A stretch of DNA of 64,000 nucleotides from Ignelater luminosus. Lineage: Eukaryota; Arthropoda; Insecta; Coleoptera; Elateridae. The notes under the pieces were generated by a model. That model made no database searches. It had not been told where the DNA came from and saw only the letters and a program-made list of their open reading frames with translations. The stretch lies in assembly GCA_011009095.1 (NCBI GenBank), contig VTPC01000503.1:233400-297399 (forward strand), written 5' to 3'. Shown in pieces: positions 11,804 to 24,043 of this stretch (positions within the stretch are counted from its first letter, which is position 1; each line of letters begins with the position of its first letter). The translations under genes and the position numbers were made by a program.

Positions 11804-14800
11804 TTTTGAGCACCTATAAATCAATTTAAACGCAACTTAAAACGCCAAACAGCAAATAACCACGGTTGGTGTTACGTTTGTTGTTATACGTCTATTAGTA
11901 GATTAATCCAGAAATGCGTATAAAGTTTCAGGTAAAAGTTCTTCCCTGGTAGATTCTGAATACAAGACTAAATAAAATGTTCTTCCGCAGGTTAGAGCTG
12001 TTGAAGGTAAACCTTTAAAATTAATACCAAAAACGTAAAATTGGAACAATGTCTTTATGGTCTTGTTGGTATGTCAATTCTTCTGAACTTTATTTTATCT
12101 AAGTAACATGATCTAATTATAAAAGATGTCTAGTCTATTACTAATCAATGTATGCGTGTCAGTGTCTCTCTTAATTAGAAAATCAGAAATTGTTTTGTGC
12201 TGGTGCTAACTCCACAACACACTAAGTATTTACCATATTGAATTTTCTTACTTCTTTTAACGCCGTCAGTATTGACAAGAAAGTGGATTTATAACAACAT
12301 AGAATTCATTGTAGTGGTGTTAACCCGTTGAGTTGGAAAAATCTCAATAAATTCGGTTTTACTTGGAAACAACGCATGGTACGAAAGCCATGCAAGAGCC
12401 GCTTTGTTTTGATAAATCCATTTATAGATTAAAAAAGCAATAGTTTTCGATTTATTCAGTGATGTAACAAATTTTTCTTTCTTCTTCGCCGAACCTCTTT
12501 CCCTGGACATAAAACTGAGAAGTATAATGAGCGTTGTTTTCAAGGTGTTGATAAAATAAGCAATTTTAAGCAGTTCGACAACGTTGTACAGACTTTGCGG
12601 ACAATCAAGAAATATTTAATGCTTGATTACTTTGTACAATGGGCTGCAATTTGCAAATAGACAGATGTTCCTTCGCTAGTATTGTTTCGAAACACTCGGT
12701 ATCCATTTTCGATTTGGACTAATTTTGGATTAACCAAAGACCACACTTGACCAAAAATTAATATCAACTCCAGGATTTTCTAACAGGCAAGCGAGACGTA
12801 CTAACATAACACAAAACAAAGTGTTTTTTAAATTTTGCAAATCACTGGCCTGCATGTTTAGTGTAATGTAATGTAGTGTAAATTGTAGAAAGGTTTTAGA
12901 AGAAAGTTCAGGTCAATAACAAAATTGCTAATATTAGAAATTTTATGGGAAAATTTTGTTTTATACGTTACTTGCCTTGTAAGGTATACACTGCGACAAC
13001 CAAGTAAGATTTGTTTTTGCTGTGTGTTCTGTGCTAATAAAAAAGATTATAATATCCTTTCATTGCTTAATTAAAAGTCCACGTCGAGATGGATGAAGAG
13101 AGAAACTAGACGGAACTGTCTAAATTTAGGAATTATGTAGATCAATTCAATATCAAGTGATGTAATACATAAAGTAATTGTTTATTACATAATTTATTTC
13201 AAGAAATAACAAAAAAAGAAGAAAAGAATTCAAATTTACATTTACAGTTTACATCTAATAAAGCCAGGCACATTTGCTTATATATTATATTAATTATAAT
13301 CGTTACAGAAAAAAATCGCAAAAAACACTCGGTTTCCTTGACGATTAATTAAGAACATAATTTCAAGTTGGTTGGTTCTTCTTCGTCACTACGTACGTAA
13401 AAGAGCGAATCATCGTGTTAAAATCTGAAAATTTAAATCAAAAACGAACGAATGACACGTCAAATCTTTGGCAAAAAATTTACCTTGAACCATATTCGTG
13501 CTAAAATGTATGTAACTAACATAAAGAATAATTGTGGGAGGATGCTCGAACAACATCCGGAATATTTTGACGTTATATAATGTTTTGTTGATTTTGTAAC
13601 CCACATACGTACATTGCTATCTGTGATATCGTAAACATGTAATATTTTAGGGGGCGCCTACTTGTTGAAAACGTTGACACTTTAATAGATACTTCATGCT
13701 TGTATTTGATAATACAGAAGCACTTCCTCGTAGCCAAAGTAAATACGAAAAACCTTGTCTGGAAATATAAATATTTGTTTTACCAAAGACTATCCGACTA
13801 GTTTTAATAGAGGTTTCGTTATTGCAGTTGCAAATCTTGGCATTGCATTATTGTTAATTTAATTCTAACGAGATAGATTATGTTTGTCCTTTCGAGATAT
13901 TTTCTTTTCTTTTCTTTATGAAAGGATTTATTTTCATCTCTAGATGTCATACTTTTACTTTTTTTTTTACTAGATGCATTTAATGCTATAATTTGAAGTT
14001 ATCATCATCTTGATTGTACTTTTTCATAAAAAGCCTTGAAAGCCTGTCTGGCTTTTAAATAGATTGGAAAATAAATATCCTACTTGTCAGAAATTTATCA
14101 AAAAATCTTTGTTTGAATAATAAAGGAAAAGACTGCCGTATAACAACTGTATGTTATTAGAATCGAAACCGCAAAAGATATTAGTCACCTGTTTTGAAGA
14201 TCAGTCAGAAAAAAAGCCGAATATCCCGATAACAAATGAAAGTAGAAAAGAAAGGTGAAGAAATGTTCTTGGATCATTGACGGCTAGAAAATAGTATTTT
14301 AAGAATTGTTCTTTATTCTTCTAAGAGGGTGATAAATTTTGTTAAATGGAACGCCTACTTGGCGTTGGTGGTATTGAATACTTTTCAGACAATGATGCTC
14401 AAATATTGTGCTGAGCAAAGACAAGAATCTTAAGTTCAGGTCAAGAGATAGGTTTTATTGTTCAAATGTCTCTGCCTGAATTTTGGTGCCGCTTGGGCTT
14501 TTCTTGTTGATAGATTTTTTTGGTCTGTTGTATTTTTCGAGTCGAAGTTCTTCTCATCAAATTTACTTTTTTTGTCTTTGACTTGCATAACACTGAAACA
14601 TAACAGAAATTGTATACCAATACAAACTGCATAAGGTTGATTTTTAAATTAGGCCCCCGTTTAATTCTTTTGGTTTTTTATAAACAAAAAGATTCCAAAA
14701 ATAATCAACGAAAAACTCCCGGACTCCCCGCCTGGACTGCGAGATCTATTTATTATTATTTGGTTAATCGTTTCTTTTGCTCTTTCTTCTCTGTAGCTAT

Positions 14801-16030
14801 AAAAAAACAAATTCGAGATTTTCTCTATAGTAAAGATTACTCGAGTTAGAAATGTTTTGAATTTTTTTCTTCATCTTTTTCCCAAGACTTCATAATCGAT
14901 ATGTTTATAAATTGCTCTTCGAGTATACCACTATTTATAAAGTTATTCTATACACTACTAACGGATCTTGGCGTAAATAAAACAAAGGTTTTTTGCTATT
15001 AACAATAATAAATGATGGTTTACTTCGAACAAAACGATGATCGAATACACCATTATAATTCGTAAAAGATAATCAAAATTCTTTTAATTTATTCAACAGT
15101 TAGCACGAGCTAAAGAACTTTTATCCATCTGTAGAGATCACAAAACAAGTTTCTATTTTTAGTTGTAGTTTAAAATTCCCGTTCCGTCATTTGAGTATTT
15201 ATTATGTTCGAATTTCAAATTAAGACGAGATGTAAGTATAAATATTTAGGTACGGGAAAATACCACATCATCTTTTGTGATGGCAATGACATTTCTTATA
15301 TTTTTGATCGGATGCTCTGAAAATCAAAGTTTATAAGAACAAAATATAGATAATTAGAAATACGATAGAATTTGTCACTTCCTGATAAGGTCATGGTGAC
15401 AATGACATTTATTTAAATTAATAAATTTTGGGTAGGTACATTTGTAAATGAAAACCAGGACCTAAGGTGTAAGGTCTAAAAATAAGCAAGGACACGATCA
15501 GGATTCTAGTAGAAAAAGTCTTTTCTTTCTGTTTGATTTTTCTTTTTTATTCCGTGTCTTCTAACTGTTTCAGATGTGCCGAAATTCATAGTCATGATAT
15601 GGGAGGACATAAAAACAAAAACGCATATAAGATTTGACATTGATTTCGTATTATTAATGAAGGTGTCTGGATGACATAATCGAAAATATGTTAATATTTA
15701 TAATATCCAAGTTATAATAGCAACAAAATTGAAATAAAGACGTGCCAGAAAAAAGGAGTGAATAGCGGATGATTTCATGTTCAAGATTGGTAGATTTCGT
15801 TTGTTTGGAATTTAGTGATCTAATTTTCTGTAGTTCGTTATCTTGGCATTTGTATATTGTATAAGTTCAAAGTTTCCAAAACTTGGCAATTGATAATCTC
15901 TCTGTAAGGGCTACAGAAATAACATAAAAATTAGCTAAGAAGAAAGGAGCAGAATAGTTATGTAGGTATAATAAATATTTGTCATTTTAATGCTTAGTAG
16001 CATTAACAGATCAAACGCAAGTTAAACAAC
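11804..16030. other. AT-rich DNA, no gene seen
   Basis: About 4.2 kb without a recognisable exon, RNA gene or element end. ORFs at 12289-12543, 13410-13604 and 14610-14849 match nothing I know and look like chance in AT-rich DNA. Confidence 0.45.
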
Positions 16031-16072
16031 TCTGTTCACACAGTTGTTTAAAAAGTCTTATTTGTGAGAAAA

Positions 16073-16976
16073 ATGGAATTATCACGTTAACATTCTCGGC
16101 TCATGGATTTTTATGATTTTAAATGTGGCCTAACTCCGAAACAATCCATTGAACGGCTTGGTTCGTCTTTGGGAATGGAGCACCTTTCAATGCAACAGTT
16201 TATAACTGGTTTGCAGAATTCAGTCATGGCCGTGCTACTTATTCTAAGGGATGAGTCTCGTGAAGGACGTCCATCAGTATCTGTTGTTGTAAGAAACATC
16301 GATGCTGTACGGGAGATAATAGAGATGAATCGTCATGTGACATACCGCGAGATTAAGTCAATCCTTGGCATCTACATGAAACAGATACATACAATACTGC
16401 AGCAACATTTAAATGTTAGGAAGCTTCGCGCTGGATGAATTTCCTACAGCTTGAGTAATGCTTAAAAAAGGAGTCGTGTGGATTGGTTTACAGAAATGCC
16501 GAAAAACTTGAATCGAGGATGGTCAAATCTGTCGTTCCAGGTGATGAGACTTGGATCTGTTCATACGAACCTGAAACTAAACTCAAACAACTGTATGGGC
16601 GTTCCATGATGAACCAAAACCAACAAAATTTATTCGTTCTCGAAGTGTTTGAAACAAATGATCTCTTGTGAAAAGGAGAATCATTCTACATCAAGACAAT
16701 CCAAGGCCTTACAAAGCAGCTCTGACAGTCTAATATTTAAAGCAGCAAAACGTCCAAATAATGGTCTCATTGTCCATATAGCCCTAATTTATCACCGAAT
16801 CATTTTCTTCTTATTTTCTCAAATCAGAAACAAAATGCATGGTCAGCGTTTTTCTACGCCTTAAGAGACAGTTGAAGCATATTAATAGCATGTTTTAGCT
16901 ATACTTCTTTCTGAGTGGAAAAATTGCTTTACCAATTGGTTTGGATCTTAAGGGAGAATATTCTGAAAAAAAATAA
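16073..16976 (+). pseudogene. Mariner transposase relic, second subfamily
   Basis: The reading starts MELSR, then a stop, then continues DFYDFKCGLTPKQSIERL, the N-terminal helix-turn-helix region of a mariner subfamily whose transposases begin MELS. The segment DESREGRPSV...IDAVREIIEMNRHVTYREI...HTILQQHLNVRKL (up to 16438) covers the DNA-binding half. GDETWICSYEPETK (about 16540) holds the first catalytic D, LHQDNPRPYKAALT (about 16690, other frame) the second. RNKMHGQRFSTP (about 16830) and a final WxxCFxNWF...EYSEKK-like tail ending near 16976 complete the C-terminus. Several stops and frameshifts; the third catalytic region is unreadable. Clear TIRs were not found, so the element ends are worn or lost. 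Confidence 0.85.
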
Positions 16977-17079
16977 AACCATTTATTAATTATTCAACTG
17001 TTTTTCTTGTATTTTCTAAAAATTTTTGCCGCTACTCTCGTACAGTGCTGATTACAACGATATAGCATTGTTGAAATCT

Positions 17080-18110
17080 GAACCAAACAGTTTTGGCGTT
17101 ATTCGTTATTTAACCCATAGTATTGTTTCTTCATCTTTGCAATCTATTGGTGGGGGCGTTCCAGAAGAAACTCAGGTAGAAGTGAAAGAAATGGATTTTT
17201 AAGGACATATTGCAGCTAACTTTGTGATACGGAGCCAGCATGTCTTCAGCGAGCTTTTTGAAGTTTTCTGCCCTGACATTACTGTAGAATGTGGAATTCT
17301 CATAACCGCAAAGTGAACAGCTTGCGGATCAGAGAACCTACAAAAACTTCTTTAATTTTTGCTTTGTTGACTGGGGAATTTTTCAGGAAAGTACTTCAAA
17401 GTTGATCCAGTTTAGTCCATGGTTTTTGCGGAGATCTTCGTCAGACCGACTTTAATGTGCGGTAGTAGAATTTTATTTGAATCTACCAATGGTGGATATT
17501 GCACATTCTTATATCCTACCTTCATAGATCTTTCGGGCTAGTCTCTCTTCACGCAGTGTAAAATCTTGCTCGACTGTCTCGTTCACACAAAAAAGCAACA
17601 GCACTTCATATACACCAGTTGTATTAAATCCATCATCATAGACATTACCTTCAAGTTATCATAGAGATTTTCATGTATAGAGTGGATGAAACTCGGTTTC
17701 CGTTGTGTGACTCAATCTAGAGTAGTCTACAAATAGGGCACCTTTGTTTCTGGAATTACGGCTGAAACTGCTCATGCCACCCTCGAATTTTCCTCTGGGA
17801 AGATACTTTGGCCTTGAAGGGCTTTAGATCGCGAACAAGATCGTTCAATTTTTTTCGATTAAGGATGTATGCCGCATCTAATATACCGTGGCAGACATTT
17901 GGATCATTGGCCGGAGAACAGATTATTACATTCGAGTACGTTATTGTCCATTTCTCTTTTCTTGTGATGCTTCTAGATACCGGTGGTACGATGCTGAAGC
18001 AGCAATCATTAGTATGATTGATTGACTCTCATTAAACCACAATAATAGCAAACGGTAATACTACTTTTCGCCTTTCAGCCACTTTGGAGCATCTCGGAAT
18101 TAGTAACAAT
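17080..18110 (-). pseudogene. Decayed copy of a multicopy arthropod protein family
   Basis: Read on the - strand across several frames, in order from 18110 down: VERRK-like start region; LNDLVRDLK (about 17840); FVDYSRLSHTTET (about 17720); KVGYKNVQ followed by PLVDSNKILLPHIKVGLTK (about 17450-17530); TLKYFPEKFPSQQSKIKEVF with VGSLIRKLF (about 17330-17420); and ENFKKLAEDMLAPYHK followed by VSCNMSLKIHF (about 17190-17270). From memory these fragments, in this order, match a family of uncharacterised proteins present in many copies in arthropod genomes, with blocks like LNDLVRDL, LLPPLHIKLGLMK and GCNMSLKIHFLHSHLD. I do not know its function. Stops and frameshifts throughout mean this copy is dead. 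Confidence 0.65.
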
Positions 18111-19837
18111 TGGCTATTTTCATTTCCAAGGCATTTCGTATGTTGTTCCGTGTAAGAGCCTGACTTAGATGTGTGGTAGGTGAAGATAAACTAACTTGCC
18201 ATCGCTGCTGTCTTATATGACTTTGACAAACTTTTTGTTTATGGCGATGCTTAGTCTTTGATGACGCATTTTCTAATGGTCTGTGCCCTTTATGGTCATA
18301 TGGATTTGGATCGAAAAGACTCAACAGTGGCTTGGTTTGGTCGCTCGCGTATGACCTTACGTAAATAAATTGGATTATCTCATCTCCGATTTTGAGTGAG
18401 TTAGTTAGCAGCGAGTTCTTAATTTGTCTGTGAATTAAATTTTCAGCAGGGTCATTGAATTCCATCTGGACTATAACAGAAATCTTTGTAATTGTCTTTT
18501 CTGACAATTTTATGATCAGTATGTAGTTTTGAACTTAGTCTGTTCTCATTTTTAAAACCCTTTGGATCCATTCTATATAATACTATCGTCTATCAGGCTT
18601 TATCAGTTGGTTTAGAGCTTTAGATACACTTACGCGAATATTAGCTTTGATGGAATCTTCAGCTTGGACGAATGTTGAAATTGGGTTACGATTGAATGGA
18701 ATTTTTTGTTTGGGAATTGTCTTACTTTTAACTTGTGTGTTCTTGTCATAATGTTCACTATAGCGTGACACTTTAAAGGAGGGATGGGCAACCAAAACTC
18801 TAATCGGGCCCGTTGATCGCTGTATTTCGTAGTAGTCGTAGCTCTGGTTGAAAGCTTATGCGGCCCAGTAGACCCCATTTTGCAATTGATTGTGGTTTTG
18901 AATTGTATTAGTGTTAAGTTGTAGTCTGAGACAGCACTTCAAAATCCTAACCTCGGAAAGTCGAAACCTTCATTACTGATTTTACTGTTTGAGCTTAGGT
19001 TGGTGGATCGTAGAGTCTGATAGACACAACTCATTTAATTTGAATTTAGTGTTAGGAATTTTCTTCTTTTTGATGTTGCTGTATTGTTGTCTAGCTTTAG
19101 GCTTTATTTTTGGAATTTTATGCCGTGCTGGGGATTGTATCCAATTAGGAATATTTTCTATTTTTTGCTATTGTATCTATATGATCTTATTGTTTGATAT
19201 ACCTAGTTTAAAGGTGGTATCTATACAAAATTTATACAATTTTCTAATTTGTGTAACTTGAAACTTTTTGAGTATTTCCGTTTTCCTGTTTTTCATTTGT
19301 GCGAGTCTTAGAAAAGAAATTTGTGCTTTCTGATGGTTCTGTTAGGTTTCTGTACTTTGAGAAATTTCAGTAGGAAAGTCCCTTTTGGTAAGGTGGGAGT
19401 GATGTCATTTTTTTTACAAAAACAAATATTTTGAAATTTATCAATTAACCTTTATAGTTTTAAATGGATCTTTTCCGATTTTGGAATTTTAGTTAGGTCG
19501 TAAGCAGTAAATGCACTAGTTGTGCATAAACTTAAACGTTAACGGTACTTATTTTGAAAACTGGAAGCTTGCCATTCTTTATGGAATGCATTCGTGAAAG
19601 ATATAGCTAAAAGGTGAAAAACCGAAGAAGTTCGTAAAGGAAAATGGTAAGTACTACTATAGTCAACTCAGAAAGAACAGTTTATTGTAAAAGAAGTATA
19701 TCTCCTAGCTAATAGTAGAATCAATACGTTTATATGTACGTCTATGACGTAATAGATCTCCTTGTGGTGTTAAAAAGAGCAGGAGTATTTTGAGGCTATT
19801 AAATAATATTCAGGGTAAGTAAGAATTAGTATATACA
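18111..19837. other. Possible 5' extension of the 17-18 kb relic, then AT-rich DNA
   Basis: On the - strand, ORFs at 18100-18507 (135 codons) and 18583-18878 (two overlapping frames, GSTGPHKLSTRATTTTKY then SKTIPKQKIPFNRNPISTF) lie immediately upstream of the relic at 17080-18110 and might belong to the same ancient unit. I recognise no domain in them. From about 18960 to 19837 nothing is recognisable. Confidence 0.3.
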
Positions 19838-19839
19838 TA

Positions 19840-21097
19840 CGAGGGCTGTTTGACGGAAGTGTGATATTTCAATAAAAAACAGGTTCAGCCTAGATTTTTT
19901 TAAATTATTTTTCAACATAGTTCCCTTCAAGTGCTACACACTTAGTCCAACGACTTTCCAATTTCTTTAAGCCTTCTGAGAAATGTTCTTTTGACAACTC
20001 GTCAAAATAGGCCTCCGTTGCAGCAATAACCTCTTCATTTGATGCGAATTTTTTTCCTGCGAGAGATTTTTTCAAATTCGGAAATAAAAAAAAGTCGCTT
20101 GGGGCCAGATCCGGTGAGTATGGTGGATGGGGAAGCAGTTCGTAGCGTAATTGTACCAATTTAGCGGTCGCAATTGCAGATGAATGAGATGGGGCGTTGT
20201 CGTAATGAAAGAGCACTTTCTTACGTGCCAAATGTGGGCGTTTGTTTTTAAGGTAACATCAAAACGGGTCAATAATATTGGCCAGTTATTGTTTTACCCC
20301 TTTCCAAATAGTCAATATGGATTATGCCTTGACCTTATTAACCGAGTGACCAATTTTAGTCTTCTTTGGTGCACGTTCGTCTGGTGATATCCATTGGTTC
20401 GACTGTTCCTTTGTCTCGGGGGTATGGTGGTGGATCCAGGTTTCGTCAACAGTCACATATCGGCGAAAAAACTCCACTGGATTACGTTGTAACATGACCA
20501 AACATTGATTTGAAAGTTGAACACGAATTCTCATTTGGTCCACTGTGAGTAATCGCGGCACCCATCTTGCCGATACCTTTTTCATATGCAAATGTTCGTG
20601 TAAAATATTATGCACCCGTTCAATTGAGATGCCAACAGCATCAACTATCTCGCGCACTTTCAAACATCGATCAGCCATTACCATATTATGGATTTTGTCA
20701 ACGATTTCCTTAGTAGTGACCGTTTATAAGGGCCCGGGGCGTTCACCATCATCAGTGCTCATACGACCAGTTTTAAATGAATTAAACCACTTGGAAACCA
20801 TTCCATGCGATGGAGCAGATTCACCGTAATATTTCCGTAATTTCTCCTCAGTTTCTTTCACTGTTTTTCCACGTGAAAAATAATGTTTAATTAAAACACG
20901 AAATTCACGTTTTTCCATATTTACAAAATAGCACAAACTTAATTGATTTCTATGACTGTCAAATGTATACTATTTCACAGATTGACATGAAATTTGGAGG
21001 TTCAGCCTCTAAAAGACTGGCGTATATGCTAATGTTTTCGATTTACCGATATCAGCGCCATCTAGCGGAAAGTCACGCTTCCGTCAAACAGCCCTCT
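19840..21097 (-). mobile_element. Mariner element, third subfamily, well preserved
   Basis: TIRs: the left end reads cgagggctgtttgacggaag; the right end, reverse complemented, agagggctgtttgacggaag. TA flanks both (19838-19839 and 21098-21099), inside a palindromic target of the form atatacata / tatgtatat. Length 1258 bp. The - strand transposase is nearly continuous, so this is probably the youngest mariner in the window. Confidence 0.94.
19905..20936 (-). pseudogene. Near-intact mariner transposase, D,D34D
   Basis: It would cut and paste the element by binding its TIRs. The start used is at 20936 (MCYFVNMEKREFRVLIKHYF), or 20918 at the inner MEKREF, which is the usual mariner start. The first helix-turn-helix region runs to SKWFNSFKTGR. 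An in-frame stop at 20724-20726 follows GERPGP, and the same frame continues TVTTKEIVDKIHNMVMADR, HNILHEHLHMKKVSARWVP and the first catalytic D in VTVDETWIHHHTPE. Near 20250-20325 a small deletion and two compensating frameshifts remove the FWDxxG region and disturb LERGKTITGQYY. The original frame resumes with HYDNAPSH (second D) and LAPSDFFLF (third D, 34 residues between), and ends NYVEK. All three catalytic aspartates are kept. Confidence 0.92.
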
Positions 21098-21099
21098 TA

Positions 21100-23476
21100 T
21101 GTATATCACTGAAACATATTTGAAACGAGTTATTCGGTAGTACCAAAATTAAGTAGGCGTTGTGTATGTGATCTGTCGTAGTGAAAGGAAGAAACAATTG
21201 CAAAAATATTGTTTTTAATGTGTAGATTGAATTCCATATCATTCTACGATTACCATTGTTCCATAATTATTTCTATTTGTTACAAAAATATTTGACTTTT
21301 TAAGAAAGCTGGCAATTTTTATTTTATCCATGGATTATTTTGAAGGAATATAGATAGGGACACGTATTGATCTCTAACAAATGCGGCTTTTCTCCACTTC
21401 AACTATTTTCGAAATTGTGTATTTTAATGCAATACCGAGCACAAAATCAAAATGATGCGCCGTACAAGTTTGAAAACTCGAGGAGCTGTCAATTGTTAAT
21501 TAAGTGAGATTTTTATGATTAGATTATTATCCGGGAATTTTGCACGTGCTACTACTAATTTACAAAATGAGTTTAATTGAATTCGGTAGTTATATATTTT
21601 AAAGAAATGCGCAGTTGTTTTTTTTGTAATATATATAATTGTCAATTAATAAAAAACGAAAATGAATGGACGTGTTTAATTAATTAATACATAATTTAGT
21701 AAGTTATTCAGATTTTATAGTTACTGGTGTATAAAAACATAGTTATAGAAATTGACTGCTTAACCATTACTTAATTTATATTCGAATATTTGTTTCATGT
21801 ATCTTAGGTCTGCTATAATAAAAATGTGAAATAAATGAGTCTTGGATACTGGTTATTTCGCAGTTACGAAGTCGAAGAATAGTTTTAAGAGCCATTGCAA
21901 ATCTTTATTAGATTGAAACCATTTGTTTTTTATACGCTTTGCAGGATATTCTTTTTTTAATTCTAACTAGATTAAATTATTTATCATGACATTAACTAGC
22001 ATACCTATAATATATCTAATCCGGATTTATAGTTGAAGTTGGTGTTTGTTTTATGCCGCTCAATGGTACATTTAATCCCATTAGCAAGTGCAACTACTTG
22101 GCGGAGAGTCTTTCGCGTTTTTTCTTCTTAATATATATTTCATCCAGGGGCAATTTAAAGTTAACGTAATAGTACAAGTATAAATCATTAGACGTCACAG
22201 CTACCGTAGATTATTATAAATCTTTCTAGGCATGACAGAACTTTATGCTGTTCAAAAGCATTTTACGGCAAGGAACATTGAAGCGTATAAACGTTTATGT
22301 AGTGCCGAGTTATTTTTTCCGCCTTTCTATCCTTTAATCAATAGGTTACAAAGGATAGCATTGTTATTTCTAATTTCGTACTATTTTTTATGCAATAAAA
22401 CATTAAATCATTAATACTCAGCAATAAGGAAATGAAAGAGGTACTTTAAACAGGAGCAGTAAAAGAAACAACATTGAAGCTTTTTGTTATTATCATCATC
22501 GTTAAGGAGGAATGAGCTTTCTTTCTAAATACGTCACATTTTTATTTCGCAAGGCTGTACCACGTATTGCAAAACTACCTACTCAATTCTGACTTGAAAT
22601 TGCTGAATATTTACTCTACTAATACGATGAAACTATAACAACAGACCAACAACATTTTGGTCACGTATACATTTCATTTCTTTATTTATTTAATATCTAC
22701 CACTACCAGTGACCTTCTATGTTAAAATCGAACGTTAAATTTGGAGAATGTTGAAAAATTATTTTACTCGTAAACGCTGCGTTTCTGGAGAAAAATGCAA
22801 AATGACCTTTTTGATAAATTGAATGTAAATCTCGAAAACAACACTTTTTAATGGCATGGGAACTAGCCTTTCTTAAGGAAATGATTTTGCTTATTTTAGA
22901 TTTTCTTTCAGGTCAAGTTATATGTACAGTAACAACTGTTTTAAAATCTCATTCCAATAACTTCCATTGCTACTAGGCTATTGCAAAAACAGAATATTTA
23001 GTTAAACTTTGACGTTCTATATCGCAAAAACCGAGTTTTAGAAAACAGTTGGGAGTTATCAGTAAGATGTTTGAATCTCATGGAAAACTGTTTAATTAAA
23101 CCTATTGAAAGAGTTTTTTGGTTTTTGTGACATTCCAACTAGTGGTTTTAGCGATTTGAATGGTCACTACAGACTGCTTCAACTCTACAGTCTTGTGCCA
23201 AGATGAAACAACTTGCTACTTTCTTTGTTTTTGTTGGGAAATCCTCTGCTAAAAAGTACTTTCCAAGGTTACTTGCTTCTTATATGCATTTTAGGTCGTC
23301 TGCATCTAGCGCTACAGCAGAATGAGAAACTCTCCTCTTGATGAAGCAGTTCTGTCTCCAGTTGCGTTTTACTTTTTTTTTATATAAACTAATAGTGTCT
23401 ACATTACTTTTGCAGACGCTTTCGATGTCGGTTTAAACCAACTACTACCGATATCGCACCAACCAATCCCAAAATT
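21100..23476. other. AT-rich DNA, no gene seen
   Basis: No recognisable exon or element. The ORF at 22232-22414 (TELYAVQKHFTARNIEAYKR) is short and unmatched by anything I know. Confidence 0.45.
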
Positions 23477-23488
23477 CAACTAATTTGC

Positions 23489-23727
23489 AAGGAGCCTCGG
23501 TGACTGATAGTTATGCTTCTGACTATCAACCCAATGGTTGCGGGTTTGATTTCCGGACGAGGTCCTGAAATTTTTCACGCGAAAAAGATCTAGAAAAGAA
23601 TGCCATCTTCCGGAAAGGATGTATAACAGTGAGTCCCGTGTGACTACTATGAGTTGAATTTTAGAAATACTCGGGTTCGCCTAAATTCTAGTACCAAATT
23701 GACCATAGTAATTGAAGCCACAAACAA
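23489..23727 (+). mobile_element. tRNA-derived SINE with 12-bp target-site duplication
   Basis: The 5' part looks like a tRNA. gcctcg (about 23494) can pair with cgagg (about 23558) as an acceptor stem; an ATAGT/ACTAT stem sits at the anticodon position; and gggtttgatttcc (about 23540) resembles the RNA polymerase III B box (GGTTCGANTCC). A non-tRNA body follows. The insertion is bounded by an exact 12-bp direct repeat, caactaatttgc, at 23477-23488 and 23728-23739, as expected for LINE-mediated retroposition. About 239 bp. The parent tRNA is probably an arginine type by resemblance, which is inference. Confidence 0.8.
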
Positions 23728-23887
23728 CAACTAATTTGCTAACCTCCATGTCTATGCTTCTGAAAATTTGATAGGCTGCAGTGAATTTTGCACTTTATTA
23801 CAGGCGTTTTGCGTTTCTCCAGGTTTTTTTAACACAACTCTCTAAAGAATCTCTCACTTTACAGTGCACTATAACAACATAAACTGG

Positions 23888-24043
23888 TAACATGCGATCA
23901 TTAGAATTTAAGTTCCCAGAAGGCTGTGAAATGTTTCCGTAGGGCGTAGCTTAGACACAACGCATGCCAACACATAACCTATAAACTGAGGATTTTTTCT
24001 TTCATAGCCGCCTGGGAAGTTAAATTTTAATGATCGCATGTTA
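23888..24043. mobile_element. Short MITE or palindromic repeat
   Basis: Inverted repeat of about 44 bp: taacatgcgatcatta...agttcccag...ggctgtgaaa at 23888-23932 is mirrored by tttcatagcc...ctgggaagt...taatgatcgcatgtta at 24000-24043. No coding capacity. Confidence 0.75.

Noticed and set aside
18989-19261. Hydrophobic 90-codon + ORF, membrane-protein-like
   Set aside because: The T-rich composition makes F, L, I and C runs by itself; no motif, no upstream context.
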